NCBI GenBank assembly: GCA_021083345.1
Contig: JAJGRE010000004.1
Span: 186,001-250,000 of the forward strand
Origin: Calditrichales bacterium MX18-03
GTDB lineage: Bacteria; Bacillota; Clostridia; Lutisporales; Lutisporaceae
Direction of reading: 5' to 3'
DNA: 64,000 nt
Below the pieces are notes generated by a model. The model was not told where the DNA came from. It searched no databases and saw only the letters and a list, made by a program, of their open reading frames with translations. Every line of letters starts with the position of its first letter. Within the stretch, counting starts at the first letter, position 1. The position numbers were made by a program, and so were the translations under genes. Shown piece by piece: positions 16,444-24,482 of this stretch.

Positions 16444-17370
16444 TTAGTTCAATTCTTCACCAAATGCGTATAACCTCTTCAAGTCTAATATATCAAGTGC
16501 GTGAAGGAATTTCTTTCTAAACTTTATATGTGTTTGATTAAATGGTGCTTGAAAATACTCCACTACCTTAATATTATCAAAATCGATATTTGCGGGCTGA
16601 CGGCTCTTTATCTTTATATAGTCTTCACCTGTTACAACCAAAATTAATACACCAATCCTAAAATGCTCTGCATATAGCTTTAATTCCGTAGAATCAAGCT
16701 TATTGACTAAGTCTTCGGGATATATGAATGCAAAATATGATCTGTTGGCAAATCTTGTATGAGCTACAGCTTCAAATATCCATTCTTCCCAGTTATCATT
16801 TGTTAATTTTGCCTCAATTGTTGTAATCTCGATATCTGGTCGCCCATATATATCTTCTATTTTTAGTCCAACAATATCTGGATTTCCCCACTTCCCATTT
16901 GTCTTAAGTGTAGACGTATCAGATACTCTATCGAAGTCTTTTTCAAATAACCACTGCTTAAGTTTAAAATACAAATCCTTTTCTCTAATTGCTTGCTCAA
17001 CACGTATTGCCTGCTGCTCTTCGCCACATTTTTCCTCTGTAGATTCTATCTTCTCAATCTTTTCTACCAATTGCTCTAAATAATATCCCTGCTTCCTGCC
17101 TGGACAATTAATTCTAGAGTTTTGTTCTCCCGATACTTTTGATAGGAGAACAATAAACGTATTATCTGGTATATCCGGTATAAAATCTGGATACACATCT
17201 CTCAGACTTTTATAAACATCCAAGATCTCTCTTGTCGACTTACTACTTGCAGGCTTGGTGGCTTTCATGTGGTCCAAAATATACTCCGACAGTATTTTAA
17301 TCTGTGATGGCCTATCATGCGAATTGTCCAAACTTTTTCTCAAATTATCAGTTTTTTGAAACTCACTCAT
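16444..17370 (-). CDS. PD-(D/E)xK nuclease-like protein with N-terminal helical domain
   Basis: 308 residues, ATG with GGGGGAG eight bases upstream. The N-terminal 100 residues look like a small winged-helix or HARE-HTH-type fold (SQIKILSEYILDHMKATKPASSK...RKQGYYLE). A charged linker (VEKIEKIESTEEKCGEEQQ) follows. The C-terminal half has the nuclease core: a KWGNPDIVG strand (metal-binding Asp) and ITTIEAKLTN (the E-x-K). That fits type-IV-like or solitary restriction nucleases. No methyltransferase is adjacent. As single-gene cargo between two integrase remnants it is probably an anti-phage nuclease, but this is inferred. Confidence 0.65.
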   Translation of the reverse strand: MSEFQKTDNLRKSLDNSHDRPSQIKILSEYILDHMKATKPASSKSTREILDVYKSLRDVYPDFIPDIPDNTFIVLLSKVSGEQNSRINCPGRKQGYYLEQLVEKIEKIESTEEKCGEEQQAIRVEQAIREKDLYFKLKQWLFEKDFDRVSDTSTLKTNGKWGNPDIVGLKIEDIYGRPDIEITTIEAKLTNDNWEEWIFEAVAHTRFANRSYFAFIYPEDLVNKLDSTELKLYAEHFRIGVLILVVTGEDYIKIKSRQPANIDFDNIKVVEYFQAPFNQTHIKFRKKFLHALDILDLKRLYAFGEELN

Positions 17371-17480
17371 TCAACAATCTCCCCCTTTCTCATCATTTTC
17401 GTTTATTGTCTATCCGCCCATATTGTACGGTAATGTCCCATTTTGTTGAACTAGAGCTTGATGTATCAATGCATACTAAT

Positions 17481-17607
17481 ACTCCCATTATACCTCAAAA
17501 CCTACCAATGCTATATGAAATCTCTTATATTTTGCACGACACTTTTCGACACTCGCGCAAAATAAAAAATTCCTGAAACTCAAAGATTTTCGATATCTCA
17601 TATGCGC
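17481..17607. repeat. Duplicated spacer, copy B
   Basis: Diverged copy of 15740-15866. The inverted repeat seen in copy A is degraded here (ATTCCTGAAACTCAAAGATT). The two copies and the integrase remnants beside them form a repeating unit of about 1.7 kb. Confidence 0.7.
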
Positions 17608-17629
17608 CATAGCCCAGGCCGGCACAAGT

Positions 17630-17959
17630 CTACTTCATCAGGCTCTCTAGCTTGCTGACTGCTTTCCGCTGCATGTCCACCGAGACATGCAAATAGAGAT
17701 CCCTCGTGATGCCTATCGTGGTTTGGCCGAGGCGTTCACTGAGTACTTTTGGATTAACGACGGCGCTGATCAGCGGCTTGTACTCCAGTTGCATCTTGCG
17801 CTTCTGGCGGAGGATCTCCACCAGCTCGTCAGTCGGAACCACGAGGCGGTTGCTTTTGATGATCCTGGCTGCATAAGATGATCCGGCCTCTCCGCCGCCG
17901 CGCTGTCCTCCAACATCAGGCCGTATAATTTGCCCAAGCGGAGGCCGGAACGAAGCCAA
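17630..17959 (-). pseudogene. Integrase remnant B (same internal deletion as remnant A)
   Basis: Matches the integrase C-terminus from KSNRLVV to the end and has the same deletion between LEYK and (N/H)PKV as remnant A, so the two derive from one already deleted copy. The upstream part is frameshifted around GLRLGQII. The catalytic HxxR is missing. It directly abuts the second coiled-coil gene. Confidence 0.85.
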
Positions 17960-18000
17960 ATAAAAATCGGTACTGATATCTATACCAGTACCGAAGTATG

Positions 18001-18273
18001 CTACTTTACCGCCTTTAAGTGTGCAATCTCATTCCAATTCTTTGAGGTGATGATCTCGACTGCAGCCAGGTCTTTCTTCATTTCCCTGATCTCGTTCATC
18101 ATTTCGACATGTCTGTTTGCGTTCTGAGCTTCCGTATTATCAAGCTTTGATTCAATGCGCTCTTGGCCTTGCTTCAAGCCTTTAACATCATTCTGCAGGT
18201 CAGCCTGCCCGGCCTTCAAGTCCTTTACTTCAGTGTAAAGCTGTTCAAGCATGTTCATTATCTTTTCTTCCAT
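18001..18273 (-). CDS. Coiled-coil protein, copy 2 (inside the element)
   Basis: 90 residues. The first 13 residues and the last 17 (ITSKNWNEIAHLKAVK end) are identical to the copy at 12175; the middle heptads differ by a deletion and many substitutions (KDLKAGQADLQNDVKGLKQGQ). About 120 bp of upstream DNA and the downstream hairpin are also homologous. It lies just downstream of the integrase, the usual position for passenger genes. Function unknown. Confidence 0.7.
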   Translation of the reverse strand: MEEKIMNMLEQLYTEVKDLKAGQADLQNDVKGLKQGQERIESKLDNTEAQNANRHVEMMNEIREMKKDLAAVEIITSKNWNEIAHLKAVK

Positions 18274-18415
18274 CGGCTTCTCACACTCCTACATACATTA
18301 TAGCACTTCCGACTATTAATTCAAATTGTTCATGCTGCATATCTAGTCTCATTATATACCCACCGGCTGGCAAATCATTCACACCAGCGCCGCCTTACCA
18401 ACTCCCCACACTAGT

Positions 18416-19540
18416 CTACTTCATCATGCTTTCCAGCTTGCTGACTGCATCCCGCTGCATGTCCACCGATACATGCGAATAGAGATCCATCGTGATCCCT
18501 ATTGTCGTATGGCCGAGGCGTTCACTGACTACTTTTGGATGGACGCCGGCACCGATAAGCATCGTGGCGTGCGTGTGCCGGAGGTCATGGAACCGGATCA
18601 CCGGCAGATCAGATCCGGAAGTGATCTTCTGAAACTTCTTGCCGACATAGTCCGGCTCTTTGAATCGGCCATCCTCCCAAACGCTGAGGAAGCCATCATA
18701 ATCAGCTTTGTAGCTGTTGCCCATCAGCAGCTTGTACTCCAGCTGCTTCTTGCGTTCCTGGCGGAGGATCTCCACCAGCTCGTCAGTCAGAACCACAAGC
18801 CGGTTGCTTTTGATGGTCTTGGGCTGCTTGAAGATGATCCGGCCATTCACCCGCTGCGCTGTCCTCCGGACGGTGCAGATCTTGTTCTTTGTATCAATGT
18901 CCTCCCACATCAGGCCGCATATTTCCCCCAGGCGGAGGCCGGTGTAGATCGCCATCATGACATGGATGTAAACCGGTGAGTCTTTGAATACCCGGGCAGC
19001 TTCCCGAGCCTGGTCGAGATCCCACACTTTCATTTCGCTCCGGATCTTCCTGGGCGGATCTACTTTGTCGCATGGGTTCTGCTCTATGTATTGCCACTTC
19101 ATAGCATACTTGAAGATCTCATTCAAAAGCCGGTGGTGATAGTTTATGCTTGTATCGGACAGATCGGCAGCAATCTTCAAGCTGGTATAGTACTTCTGAA
19201 TGATGGCCGGACTCACCCGGCTGATCTCGATATCTCCCAGCTGGGGCTTGAAGTACAGCCGCATTATGCTTTGATAGGATTCCAAGGTCTTGGGTGCCAG
19301 CTTCGGCCTGCAGTAGATCTCCACCCACTCATCCAGGAACCCGGCGAAGGAGATCCGCTTCGGCTCGAAGTACCGGTTGGTGTTGATGAGCTGCAGCTTC
19401 TCCGTCAGTGCCCTCTCCGCATCCTTCTTTGACTTGAAGCCGCCCACCCATTTCTGCTGCCGCTTGCCGGTCTCCGGACTAATACCCAGGTCAAATATAA
19501 TTGAGTATGTACTCCCTCTTTTTTTGACTGATCCTCTCAT
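18416..19540 (-). CDS. int: Tyrosine-type site-specific integrase
   Basis: 374 residues from the ATG at 19540, which has AGGGGT about six bases upstream; the frame is open further but without a start signal. Domains in order: an arm-binding N-terminal domain (RGSTYSIIFDLGISPETGKRQQ), a SAM-like core-binding domain (about 65-165), and the catalytic domain with Arg (GLRLGE, about 203), HDLRH (about 320), GHTTIG and the nucleophile in DLYSHV (about 354). All catalytic residues are present. It should integrate and excise the element at tRNA-Arg. It is an intact member of the family represented by remnants A and B. Confidence 0.92.
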   Translation of the reverse strand: MRGSVKKRGSTYSIIFDLGISPETGKRQQKWVGGFKSKKDAERALTEKLQLINTNRYFEPKRISFAGFLDEWVEIYCRPKLAPKTLESYQSIMRLYFKPQLGDIEISRVSPAIIQKYYTSLKIAADLSDTSINYHHRLLNEIFKYAMKWQYIEQNPCDKVDPPRKIRSEMKVWDLDQAREAARVFKDSPVYIHVMMAIYTGLRLGEICGLMWEDIDTKNKICTVRRTAQRVNGRIIFKQPKTIKSNRLVVLTDELVEILRQERKKQLEYKLLMGNSYKADYDGFLSVWEDGRFKEPDYVGKKFQKITSGSDLPVIRFHDLRHTHATMLIGAGVHPKVVSERLGHTTIGITMDLYSHVSVDMQRDAVSKLESMMK

Positions 19541-19608
19541 ACTCTTACCCCTAAGTGAATATTTTGCATCCGATTGATTTATGGAAGTGATTATATCATA
19601 TTGATGAC

Positions 19609-19660
19609 CTAAGAAGGAAAAATACGACTTCCTTACGAGCATCGCATTTTTCCTTCTTAG
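19609..19660. repeat. Perfect 15-bp inverted repeat upstream of int
   Basis: Arms CTAAGAAGGAAAAAT and ATTTTTCCTTCTTAG are separated by 22 bases and lie about 70-120 bp before the integrase start. There is no T run, so it is not an obvious terminator. It could be a regulator or accessory-factor site controlling int. The rest of 19541-19774 shows no gene. Confidence 0.6.
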
Positions 19661-19774
19661 ATTCTGTACTATGAAATGAAAATTTGTCTGTCCCTTCATT
19701 TGCAGCACTCGGCCTGCCTAAAATCCGTCGTAATATCGAAAAAAGTAATATTTGCAAAAATTACGACTGCCGCG

Positions 19775-20125
19775 TTACCGCTTCGGGCGGTGATCCTGCT
19801 CAAAACACGCCTTAAGAAATTCCACAAATTCCCTGCTGAAAGTCACCACTCTGATGGACTTTCCGCTCCGATAAATCACGTTGGTGTTGCACCGGCCACT
19901 CTTGTCCGTCACGATGAACCCAAGCTTCCGGAAAGCGGTAAGCAGCTCCTGGGGATTCTCGTCCGGATAGAATTTGCTCAGCACCGCTTTGAAGTTGCGG
20001 GGGGTCACGCTGATATTCCGGCCCTTATGAGTCTCAATCAGGACTTTCCGGCCAGAGCTATGTACATTGAAAAGCGTGTTGGTTACGGTGATCATGATCC
20101 CGGCATAATGATCCAGGAGATTCAT
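19775..20125 (-). CDS. Unknown element protein, 116 residues
   Basis: No family recognised. The middle is beta-rich (IMITVTNTLFNVHSSGRKVLIETHKGRNISVTP) and the rest resembles a small winged-helix pattern (RNFKAVLSKFYPDENPQELLTAFRKLGFIVTDKSG). It starts one base after the stop of the upstream gene and is the last of three tightly packed genes before int. It may bind nucleic acid, but this is a guess based on shape. Confidence 0.5.
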   Translation of the reverse strand: MNLLDHYAGIMITVTNTLFNVHSSGRKVLIETHKGRNISVTPRNFKAVLSKFYPDENPQELLTAFRKLGFIVTDKSGRCNTNVIYRSGKSIRVVTFSREFVEFLKACFEQDHRPKR

Positions 20126-20126
20126 A

Positions 20127-20483
20127 CTATGTCATCCTCCCGAACCTGATTTTTATTGCATTCATGGCAGCCTCAAAACAATTGTGATCCAGATAGCAAA
20201 AGACATCCCGGACCGATGGGCACTCGAAGCCGTTATAGAGGTTGTAGGCCAGCAGCACCAGCGCCCTGGTTCCATGCGACAGGTCAACTTCCCTGAGTGC
20301 ATCCGGCTCGATCCAATGCTCGAAAAAGTTATAGAGATGCTTTGACTTAGAAAACAAATCACTGTTGACAGCAAATATGTAGAACATCGACAGCCTTTCG
20401 GTGTCCTTCGGATTGGTGCGGTCTTTCTTTAGTAATGTTTCGAACCTTTCCTGGTGTGCACTATCTAAAAATTTGTAACACAT
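20127..20483 (-). CDS. DUF6075-like protein
   Basis: 118 residues. The pattern FLDSAHQERFETLLKKDRTNPKDTERLSMFYIFAVNSDLFSK...YNFFEHWIEP resembles DUF6075-type proteins found in many clostridial and bacillar prophages. Its function is not known. It overlaps the upstream gene by 19 bp and is followed by the 116-residue gene after one base, so all three are one transcript. Confidence 0.5.
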   Translation of the reverse strand: MCYKFLDSAHQERFETLLKKDRTNPKDTERLSMFYIFAVNSDLFSKSKHLYNFFEHWIEPDALREVDLSHGTRALVLLAYNLYNGFECPSVRDVFCYLDHNCFEAAMNAIKIRFGRMT

Positions 20484-20803
20484 TTACACTCTAACCCCCT
20501 ATCTGATTCCAGAGTACAAAGAATCTCTCTTCTCATGAGTTCAGCTTCTAGCAACGCTTTTACTGCTTTCATAACCGGTTCCGTGTAGCCCTCACCTGAC
20601 GTACCTTTATATTTCTCCTGGATAAGCTGCCAGTCTCTCTCAAATGTACTTACCGCAGCTTCAAGATCCGAATCATCCAGGGCGGCATAGTGGTCTAGGA
20701 TGCGCTGAAATAATTCGTAATCCGGACTGCTCTCATTAACGCGGAGCGCACCGGCATTGTCGATCTTGATATGAAAATCAACCGTCGTTTTTTTAATTTC
20801 CAT
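20465..20803 (-). CDS. Unknown element protein, 112 residues
   Basis: ATG with GGGAGA upstream. Begins with a strand (IKKTTVDFHIKIDNAGALRVNE) and then is acidic and helical (DYELFQRILDHYAALDDSDLEAAVSTFERDWQLI). Similar small acidic proteins are frequent in the early regions of clostridial prophages, but I cannot name a family. First gene of the three-gene cluster before int. Confidence 0.5.
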   Translation of the reverse strand: MEIKKTTVDFHIKIDNAGALRVNESSPDYELFQRILDHYAALDDSDLEAAVSTFERDWQLIQEKYKGTSGEGYTEPVMKAVKALLEAELMRREILCTLESDRGLECKCVTNF

Positions 20804-20854
20804 TATACATCTCTCCCGGTATTATATTAATTTTACTTGGGTCGGGAAAAACGA

Positions 20855-20946
20855 TATAATGGTCTTGCATATGTGCTGACAGCCGCCAAACTGATGCAGC
20901 ACTATGCCGGTGTGAGCTTGGGATTTTCCCAAGCTCTCTCGTTTTT
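20855..20946 (+). ncRNA. Possible small RNA, antisense to the early transcript
   Basis: A plus-strand promoter-like pair (TTTACT at 20832, 17 bases, TATAAT at 20855) is followed 55 bases later by a ten-base perfect stem GAGCTTGGGA/TCCCAAGCTC (20914-20936) and, after five bases, five T. The transcript would be about 80 nt and run against the leftward early operon. The T tract is not directly at the stem, so the terminator is imperfect. Confidence 0.25.
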
Positions 20947-20961
20947 CCCATACAATACCCT

Positions 20962-21249
20962 TCACCTCTTCACTTTGCTCTTTTTATTCGTGCTCGAAAT
21001 ACTATGTACAGACTGCCGTATCTCTTCATGAATCGCTTTCAGATAATCAACAATTTCCTTCACGCCTTTCAGTTCTCCTTCGTGCAGTCCTTTCTTGATG
21101 CAACCACGATATGCCCATTCGAGATCTGGATAATACCCTTCATTTTCCCAACGAATTTCGCTATCTTTTTCAGAAATTTTTTTCTCCTGCAGGATTACAT
21201 TGTACTTGTCCGAAATCAGCCTATAGATTTCATTGATATTAATCTCCAA
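20962..21249 (-). CDS. Unknown element protein, 95 residues
   Basis: The second of two nearby TTG codons is taken as start because AAGGGGG is seven bases before it; the first is only two bases away. Helical: NINEIYRLISDKYNVILQEKKISEKD, then YYPDLEWAYRGCIKKGLHEGELKGVKEIVDYLKAIHEEI and a basic tail. No family recognised. It lies between the regulatory fusion gene and the short genes before int. Confidence 0.5.
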   Translation of the reverse strand: MEININEIYRLISDKYNVILQEKKISEKDSEIRWENEGYYPDLEWAYRGCIKKGLHEGELKGVKEIVDYLKAIHEEIRQSVHSISSTNKKSKVKR

Positions 21250-21345
21250 AGTCAAACCCCCTTTTTAAGCTTGTCAGACCCTGACACAGCGGTTTTTCGT
21301 ATAGATTACGTGACATTTTACAGTCACGTAAAAATATTAGCTGTA

Positions 21346-22128
21346 TCACGCTTTAAAGCGCTCATTTTGAAATTGTCTATTTGATGAAAACCGGATCTGC
21401 TTATTATAGCCGTCGATCCACTCCTGCAGCGCTTTTTTGGGTATCAAACGCCGCCCCCCGATATTCATTACTGGGAACCCCTTCTCCCGGATCAGGCTGT
21501 ATGCTTTATTCCTTCCTATACGCATAACCTTCATGAGCTCATCGACAGTAAGGATATCAGGAAGGTTGTCCAGCCTAATTGACCCACCTGTTTCCACTTT
21601 TTGATCCAGCATATCTATTTTGGTGCGTTCGCTCTGTCCACCCTTTTGATTCAGTTCTCTACCGGCTGAAATGCCTATTAGATAGTCAGTAGTGACATTA
21701 AAATACCGTGCAATCCTTTGTAGTATCTCAAAATCCGGTTCTCGTTTTCCTTGCTCATACGACGAAATCGCAGATCTGCTAATATTCATGTCTTTTGCTA
21801 ACTTATACTGAGATAATTCGTTTTCTTCTCTAATAGACTTGAGCCGTTTTGAAAAGAGTGATGCTACATAATCGCCTTCATTTGATTCCCTATCATCATC
21901 TTTTTCTCCATTGGATTCTCTTCCGCTGTGGATCTCTGTCCTCCCAAGTAAAACATCAACAGATACGTTAAAAAAATCTGCTATCTTTCCGAGCATCTCT
22001 ATACTTGGCTGCCTTACCCCTGTTTCTATCATTCCAAAAGCTGATGTTGTCAGTCCTACACTGCAGGCCACCTCTGCCTGTGTTAACTCCTTCTTGATCC
22101 GCAATTCCCGTATTTGTTTTCCTATCAT
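21346..22128 (-). CDS. Fused regulator: two XRE HTH domains plus an excisionase-type HTH
   Basis: 260 residues, ATG with AAGGGGTG upstream. Residues 1-62 are a XRE/Cro-CI HTH (LTQAEVACSVGLTTSAFGMIETG). Residues 92-152 are a second one (LSQYKLAKDMNISRSAISSYEQG). Residues about 190-244 are an excisionase/AlpA-type winged HTH (ILTVDELMKVMRIGRNKAYSLI...GGRRLIPKKALQEWID). It lies within the leftward early operon. Excisionases usually are single small proteins; joining them to two repressor-type domains would tie excision to the lysogeny decision. The fusion is read directly; the role is inferred. Confidence 0.85.
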   Translation of the reverse strand: MIGKQIRELRIKKELTQAEVACSVGLTTSAFGMIETGVRQPSIEMLGKIADFFNVSVDVLLGRTEIHSGRESNGEKDDDRESNEGDYVASLFSKRLKSIREENELSQYKLAKDMNISRSAISSYEQGKREPDFEILQRIARYFNVTTDYLIGISAGRELNQKGGQSERTKIDMLDQKVETGGSIRLDNLPDILTVDELMKVMRIGRNKAYSLIREKGFPVMNIGGRRLIPKKALQEWIDGYNKQIRFSSNRQFQNERFKA

Positions 22129-22156
22129 ACTATCACCCCTTATTAATATGTGTCTC

Positions 22157-22936
22157 TTAACGGTTCAACCGATGATTTAATTCATGTCCCTGAAAGACAA
22201 CGATCCGTCCTGAGCACTGCTCAATCAGTCTACTTCCTGTGCCTTCATCAAACTCAAGCCAACTATTACACAAGTGCTCGGAAGTAATTACAACCGGCAG
22301 TCCGCTAAAATATCTAAAATTAATTATTTCATAGACGATGTTTTCATCCTTGCCTTTGCCCTTAAATAGATCGTCAATAAACAGCAGCTCTGCGGTCTTA
22401 TATTTTTGAATCTCAAGTTGATAGCTTTCCGCTTCCATCAGATTTTGCTTTAATCTGGTTAACGCATCCCGGTAATCCATATAGACGACTTTAATGTTTC
22501 TCGTTAGTAGCTCATAGCATATAGCCAATGCTAAATGCGTTTTTCCGGAGCCGACCTGGCCGCAAAATGCTATGCTGTTACTCTCCTGTTTCCGGATTTG
22601 CTCAAACTCACGCACATATGCAATGGCTAATGTCTTTGCCTTAAAAAGGATTCCTGTTCCATTTGTCTTAAACGCATCAAAGGTTTTAGCTTTAGCAGTA
22701 CTGGAAATACCCGAACACCCCATAAGCTTTTCAAAGTAAGCCTTATATGAGCATTTGCAAGGCCGAGCAGAGTTCGCCCCCTGGTCTACTATCCAGCCAA
22801 TATCATTACACTCTTGGCATCTGAAGACCTTCACTGTGGATATATTGGTCGTTATTTTATCCAACAGCGCATCCACTTTTTGAGTCAACTGATCTTCGAC
22901 TCCTTTCAAATTCTTCACCTCCGATATTGTCCACAT
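22157..22936 (-). CDS. DnaC/DnaI-type helicase loader ATPase
   Basis: 259 residues, ATG with TAGGAG six bases upstream. An N-terminal zinc site is formed by C40, C43, C60 and C62 (CQECNDIGW...PCKC). The AAA+ core has Walker A GQVGSGKTH (126-134), Walker B LLFIDD (184-189) and a sensor-like VITSEH. This matches phage and ICE homologues of DnaC/DnaI that load the replicative helicase. It is next to the replisome-organiser genes, giving the element its own replication start module. Confidence 0.88.
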   Translation of the reverse strand: MWTISEVKNLKGVEDQLTQKVDALLDKITTNISTVKVFRCQECNDIGWIVDQGANSARPCKCSYKAYFEKLMGCSGISSTAKAKTFDAFKTNGTGILFKAKTLAIAYVREFEQIRKQESNSIAFCGQVGSGKTHLALAICYELLTRNIKVVYMDYRDALTRLKQNLMEAESYQLEIQKYKTAELLFIDDLFKGKGKDENIVYEIINFRYFSGLPVVITSEHLCNSWLEFDEGTGSRLIEQCSGRIVVFQGHELNHRLNR

Positions 22937-22975
22937 GCAATACTCCTAACAGAATACTCATTAAGTTAATAATCC

Positions 22976-23365
22976 CTACGGCCTCTTAAGTGGTAGGACG
23001 CTATGCCTTATAATTCGTATCAGGGGCTTCTTGCTATTTGGTACACTTGATGTATAGAAGTCTTCGGTTACAATCTCCCTCAGAAATGTCCGCAGTTTCG
23101 CCCTATTCCAGCCCCACCGCCGCACTAGATTTGACTCTGTCGTTATCAGGCTCTCCCTTTTCATATCAACCGTAAATCTTCCTGCTTGTACAGTTTGATC
23201 GGTGCGTTTTGATAGAGCTAATAAATCCATTAAGGCTTGTGCCTTTGTGACCCGTTCCTTTGCTCGTCGACTACTCTTCTGGAGCTTGCTTTGGCCTCTT
23301 GATGCATCATCTGACAGTATACTTGTCGATATCATACTTTTGGATCTTCTTTTGATTTGCTTCAT
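22976..23365 (-). CDS. Probable replication-associated DNA-binding protein
   Basis: 129 residues, strongly basic N-terminus (MKQIKRRSKSMIS...SSRRAKERVTK). The rest has the pattern GRFTVDMKRESLITTESNLVRRWGWNRAKLRTFLREI, a winged-helix-like block seen in small replication proteins of Firmicute phages. The first 59 bp overlap the end of the replisome-organiser gene in another frame. Initiation could instead be at the internal ATG of MISTS. Confidence 0.5.
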   Translation of the reverse strand: MKQIKRRSKSMISTSILSDDASRGQSKLQKSSRRAKERVTKAQALMDLLALSKRTDQTVQAGRFTVDMKRESLITTESNLVRRWGWNRAKLRTFLREIVTEDFYTSSVPNSKKPLIRIIRHSVLPLKRP

Positions 23366-24197
23366 TCGCCTTCCCTCCTTGCGGATTGTTATTTATCATC
23401 TCTATGTATAGCCGGTCATACTGTTGCCTGAGCTTGTCCGTACTCAGGATGTTGATATGCCAAAAGGAATGCTTTTGTGAGAACCGGATGACTTCTAAAA
23501 TCTCCTGAATATTACGCTTGTCCACCCTCACCATAAGTTCAATATGCTTAGCCCATGTTTTCAGATTTGGGTTTTTGAAGTTCGGATTATTAAGCTTAAT
23601 CAAATTGAAAAGCTCTTTTGACAGAAAGAAAGAATACTTTTCAAGGTCGTTTTTATCCTCTCCGGACATATTATTTATATTATCTATATCTATTTCTTTT
23701 TCTATTTCTCTTTCTTCTTCTATAGCGTGACCGTCACGTGACGACACGTGACAATTTTCCATTGTCACATTATCATTACCGTGACATTCACTTTGATCAG
23801 ATAACAGCAACCTTTCTCTTTCCCGCTGCTTGTGCTTTCTGATCCTATTCTGCTCCCTGATTTTTTCCAAACTTTCAGTTCCTTGCTCACTCTCCCAATC
23901 AACAATTTTAATTACTTGGTTCTCATGGATCTCTATCATCTGGAATTTCTCGAAAGCTGAAAGTGCCAGCCGGATAATGCTTACTTCCGTACTGAGTATT
24001 ATCGCTAGCATTTCGTCAGTATACGGTATGCTTTCGGTTACGTAAATAAATCCGGAATCATTGCACTTTCCCGCCAGCATCATAAGCCGTATCCAAATTA
24101 GTAGTATGTTTGTACCTTCAGGCATTTTCTCAATCAGCTTGAATATTTCCTCATCAAACATTGATGTCTTAAGCTTGATCCATTTTAGTCCCTGCAT
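23307..24197 (-). CDS. Phage replisome organiser (DnaD-like) protein
   Basis: 296 residues, ATG with AAGGGGG seven bases upstream. The N-terminal 130 residues match the phage_rep_org_N winged-helix pattern: WIKLKTSMFDEEIFKLIEKMPEG, LIWIRLMMLAGK, FIYVTESIPYTDEMLAIIL. A polar, arginine-rich linker (KHKQRERERLL) follows and a helical C-terminus resembles DnaD/DnaB. It would bind the element's origin and recruit the loader encoded downstream. First substantive gene after the leftward promoter and XRE gene. Confidence 0.82.
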   Translation of the reverse strand: MQGLKWIKLKTSMFDEEIFKLIEKMPEGTNILLIWIRLMMLAGKCNDSGFIYVTESIPYTDEMLAIILSTEVSIIRLALSAFEKFQMIEIHENQVIKIVDWESEQGTESLEKIREQNRIRKHKQRERERLLLSDQSECHGNDNVTMENCHVSSRDGHAIEEEREIEKEIDIDNINNMSGEDKNDLEKYSFFLSKELFNLIKLNNPNFKNPNLKTWAKHIELMVRVDKRNIQEILEVIRFSQKHSFWHINILSTDKLRQQYDRLYIEMINNNPQGGKANEANQKKIQKYDIDKYTVR

Positions 24198-24251
24198 CCA
24201 TTGACCCCCTTGTTGTAGAACGAGTAATTATGACTCACCCTTACATACCTA

Positions 24252-24458
24252 CTAGCCCACGATTTCAAATAGTTCATCAAATCCAACCTCTAGGGCATCT
24301 GATATTGCTTTTGCTATTCTTGGTGTGGGCGGTTGTCCATTTTCTACCTGGGCAATGCTTGACTTACAAACACCTGCTTTTTTGGATAATGCGTTTTTTG
24401 ACAACCCTCTTCTTATTCTTATTTCCGAAATGGCTTTTCCTTTTGGTCTGATTACCAT
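24252..24458 (-). CDS. Small XRE-family HTH regulator (Cro-like)
   Basis: 68 residues, ATG directly after AGGAGGTGATTAA. A complete five-helix XRE domain: ISEIRIRRGLSKNALSKKAGVCKSSIAQVENG...AISDALEVGFDELF. It is the first gene of the leftward early operon and divergent from the repressor at 24599, so it stands where Cro stands in lambdoid switches. Direct repression of the repressor promoter is expected but not shown. Confidence 0.8.
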   Translation of the reverse strand: MVIRPKGKAISEIRIRRGLSKNALSKKAGVCKSSIAQVENGQPPTPRIAKAISDALEVGFDELFEIVG

Positions 24459-24482
24459 TTAATCACCTCCTTCACCCGAAAA

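Noticed and set aside
20837-21031. 64-codon plus-strand frame in the element
   Set aside because: No ribosome binding site and interrupted in sense by a hairpin; a small RNA is a better, though weak, explanation.
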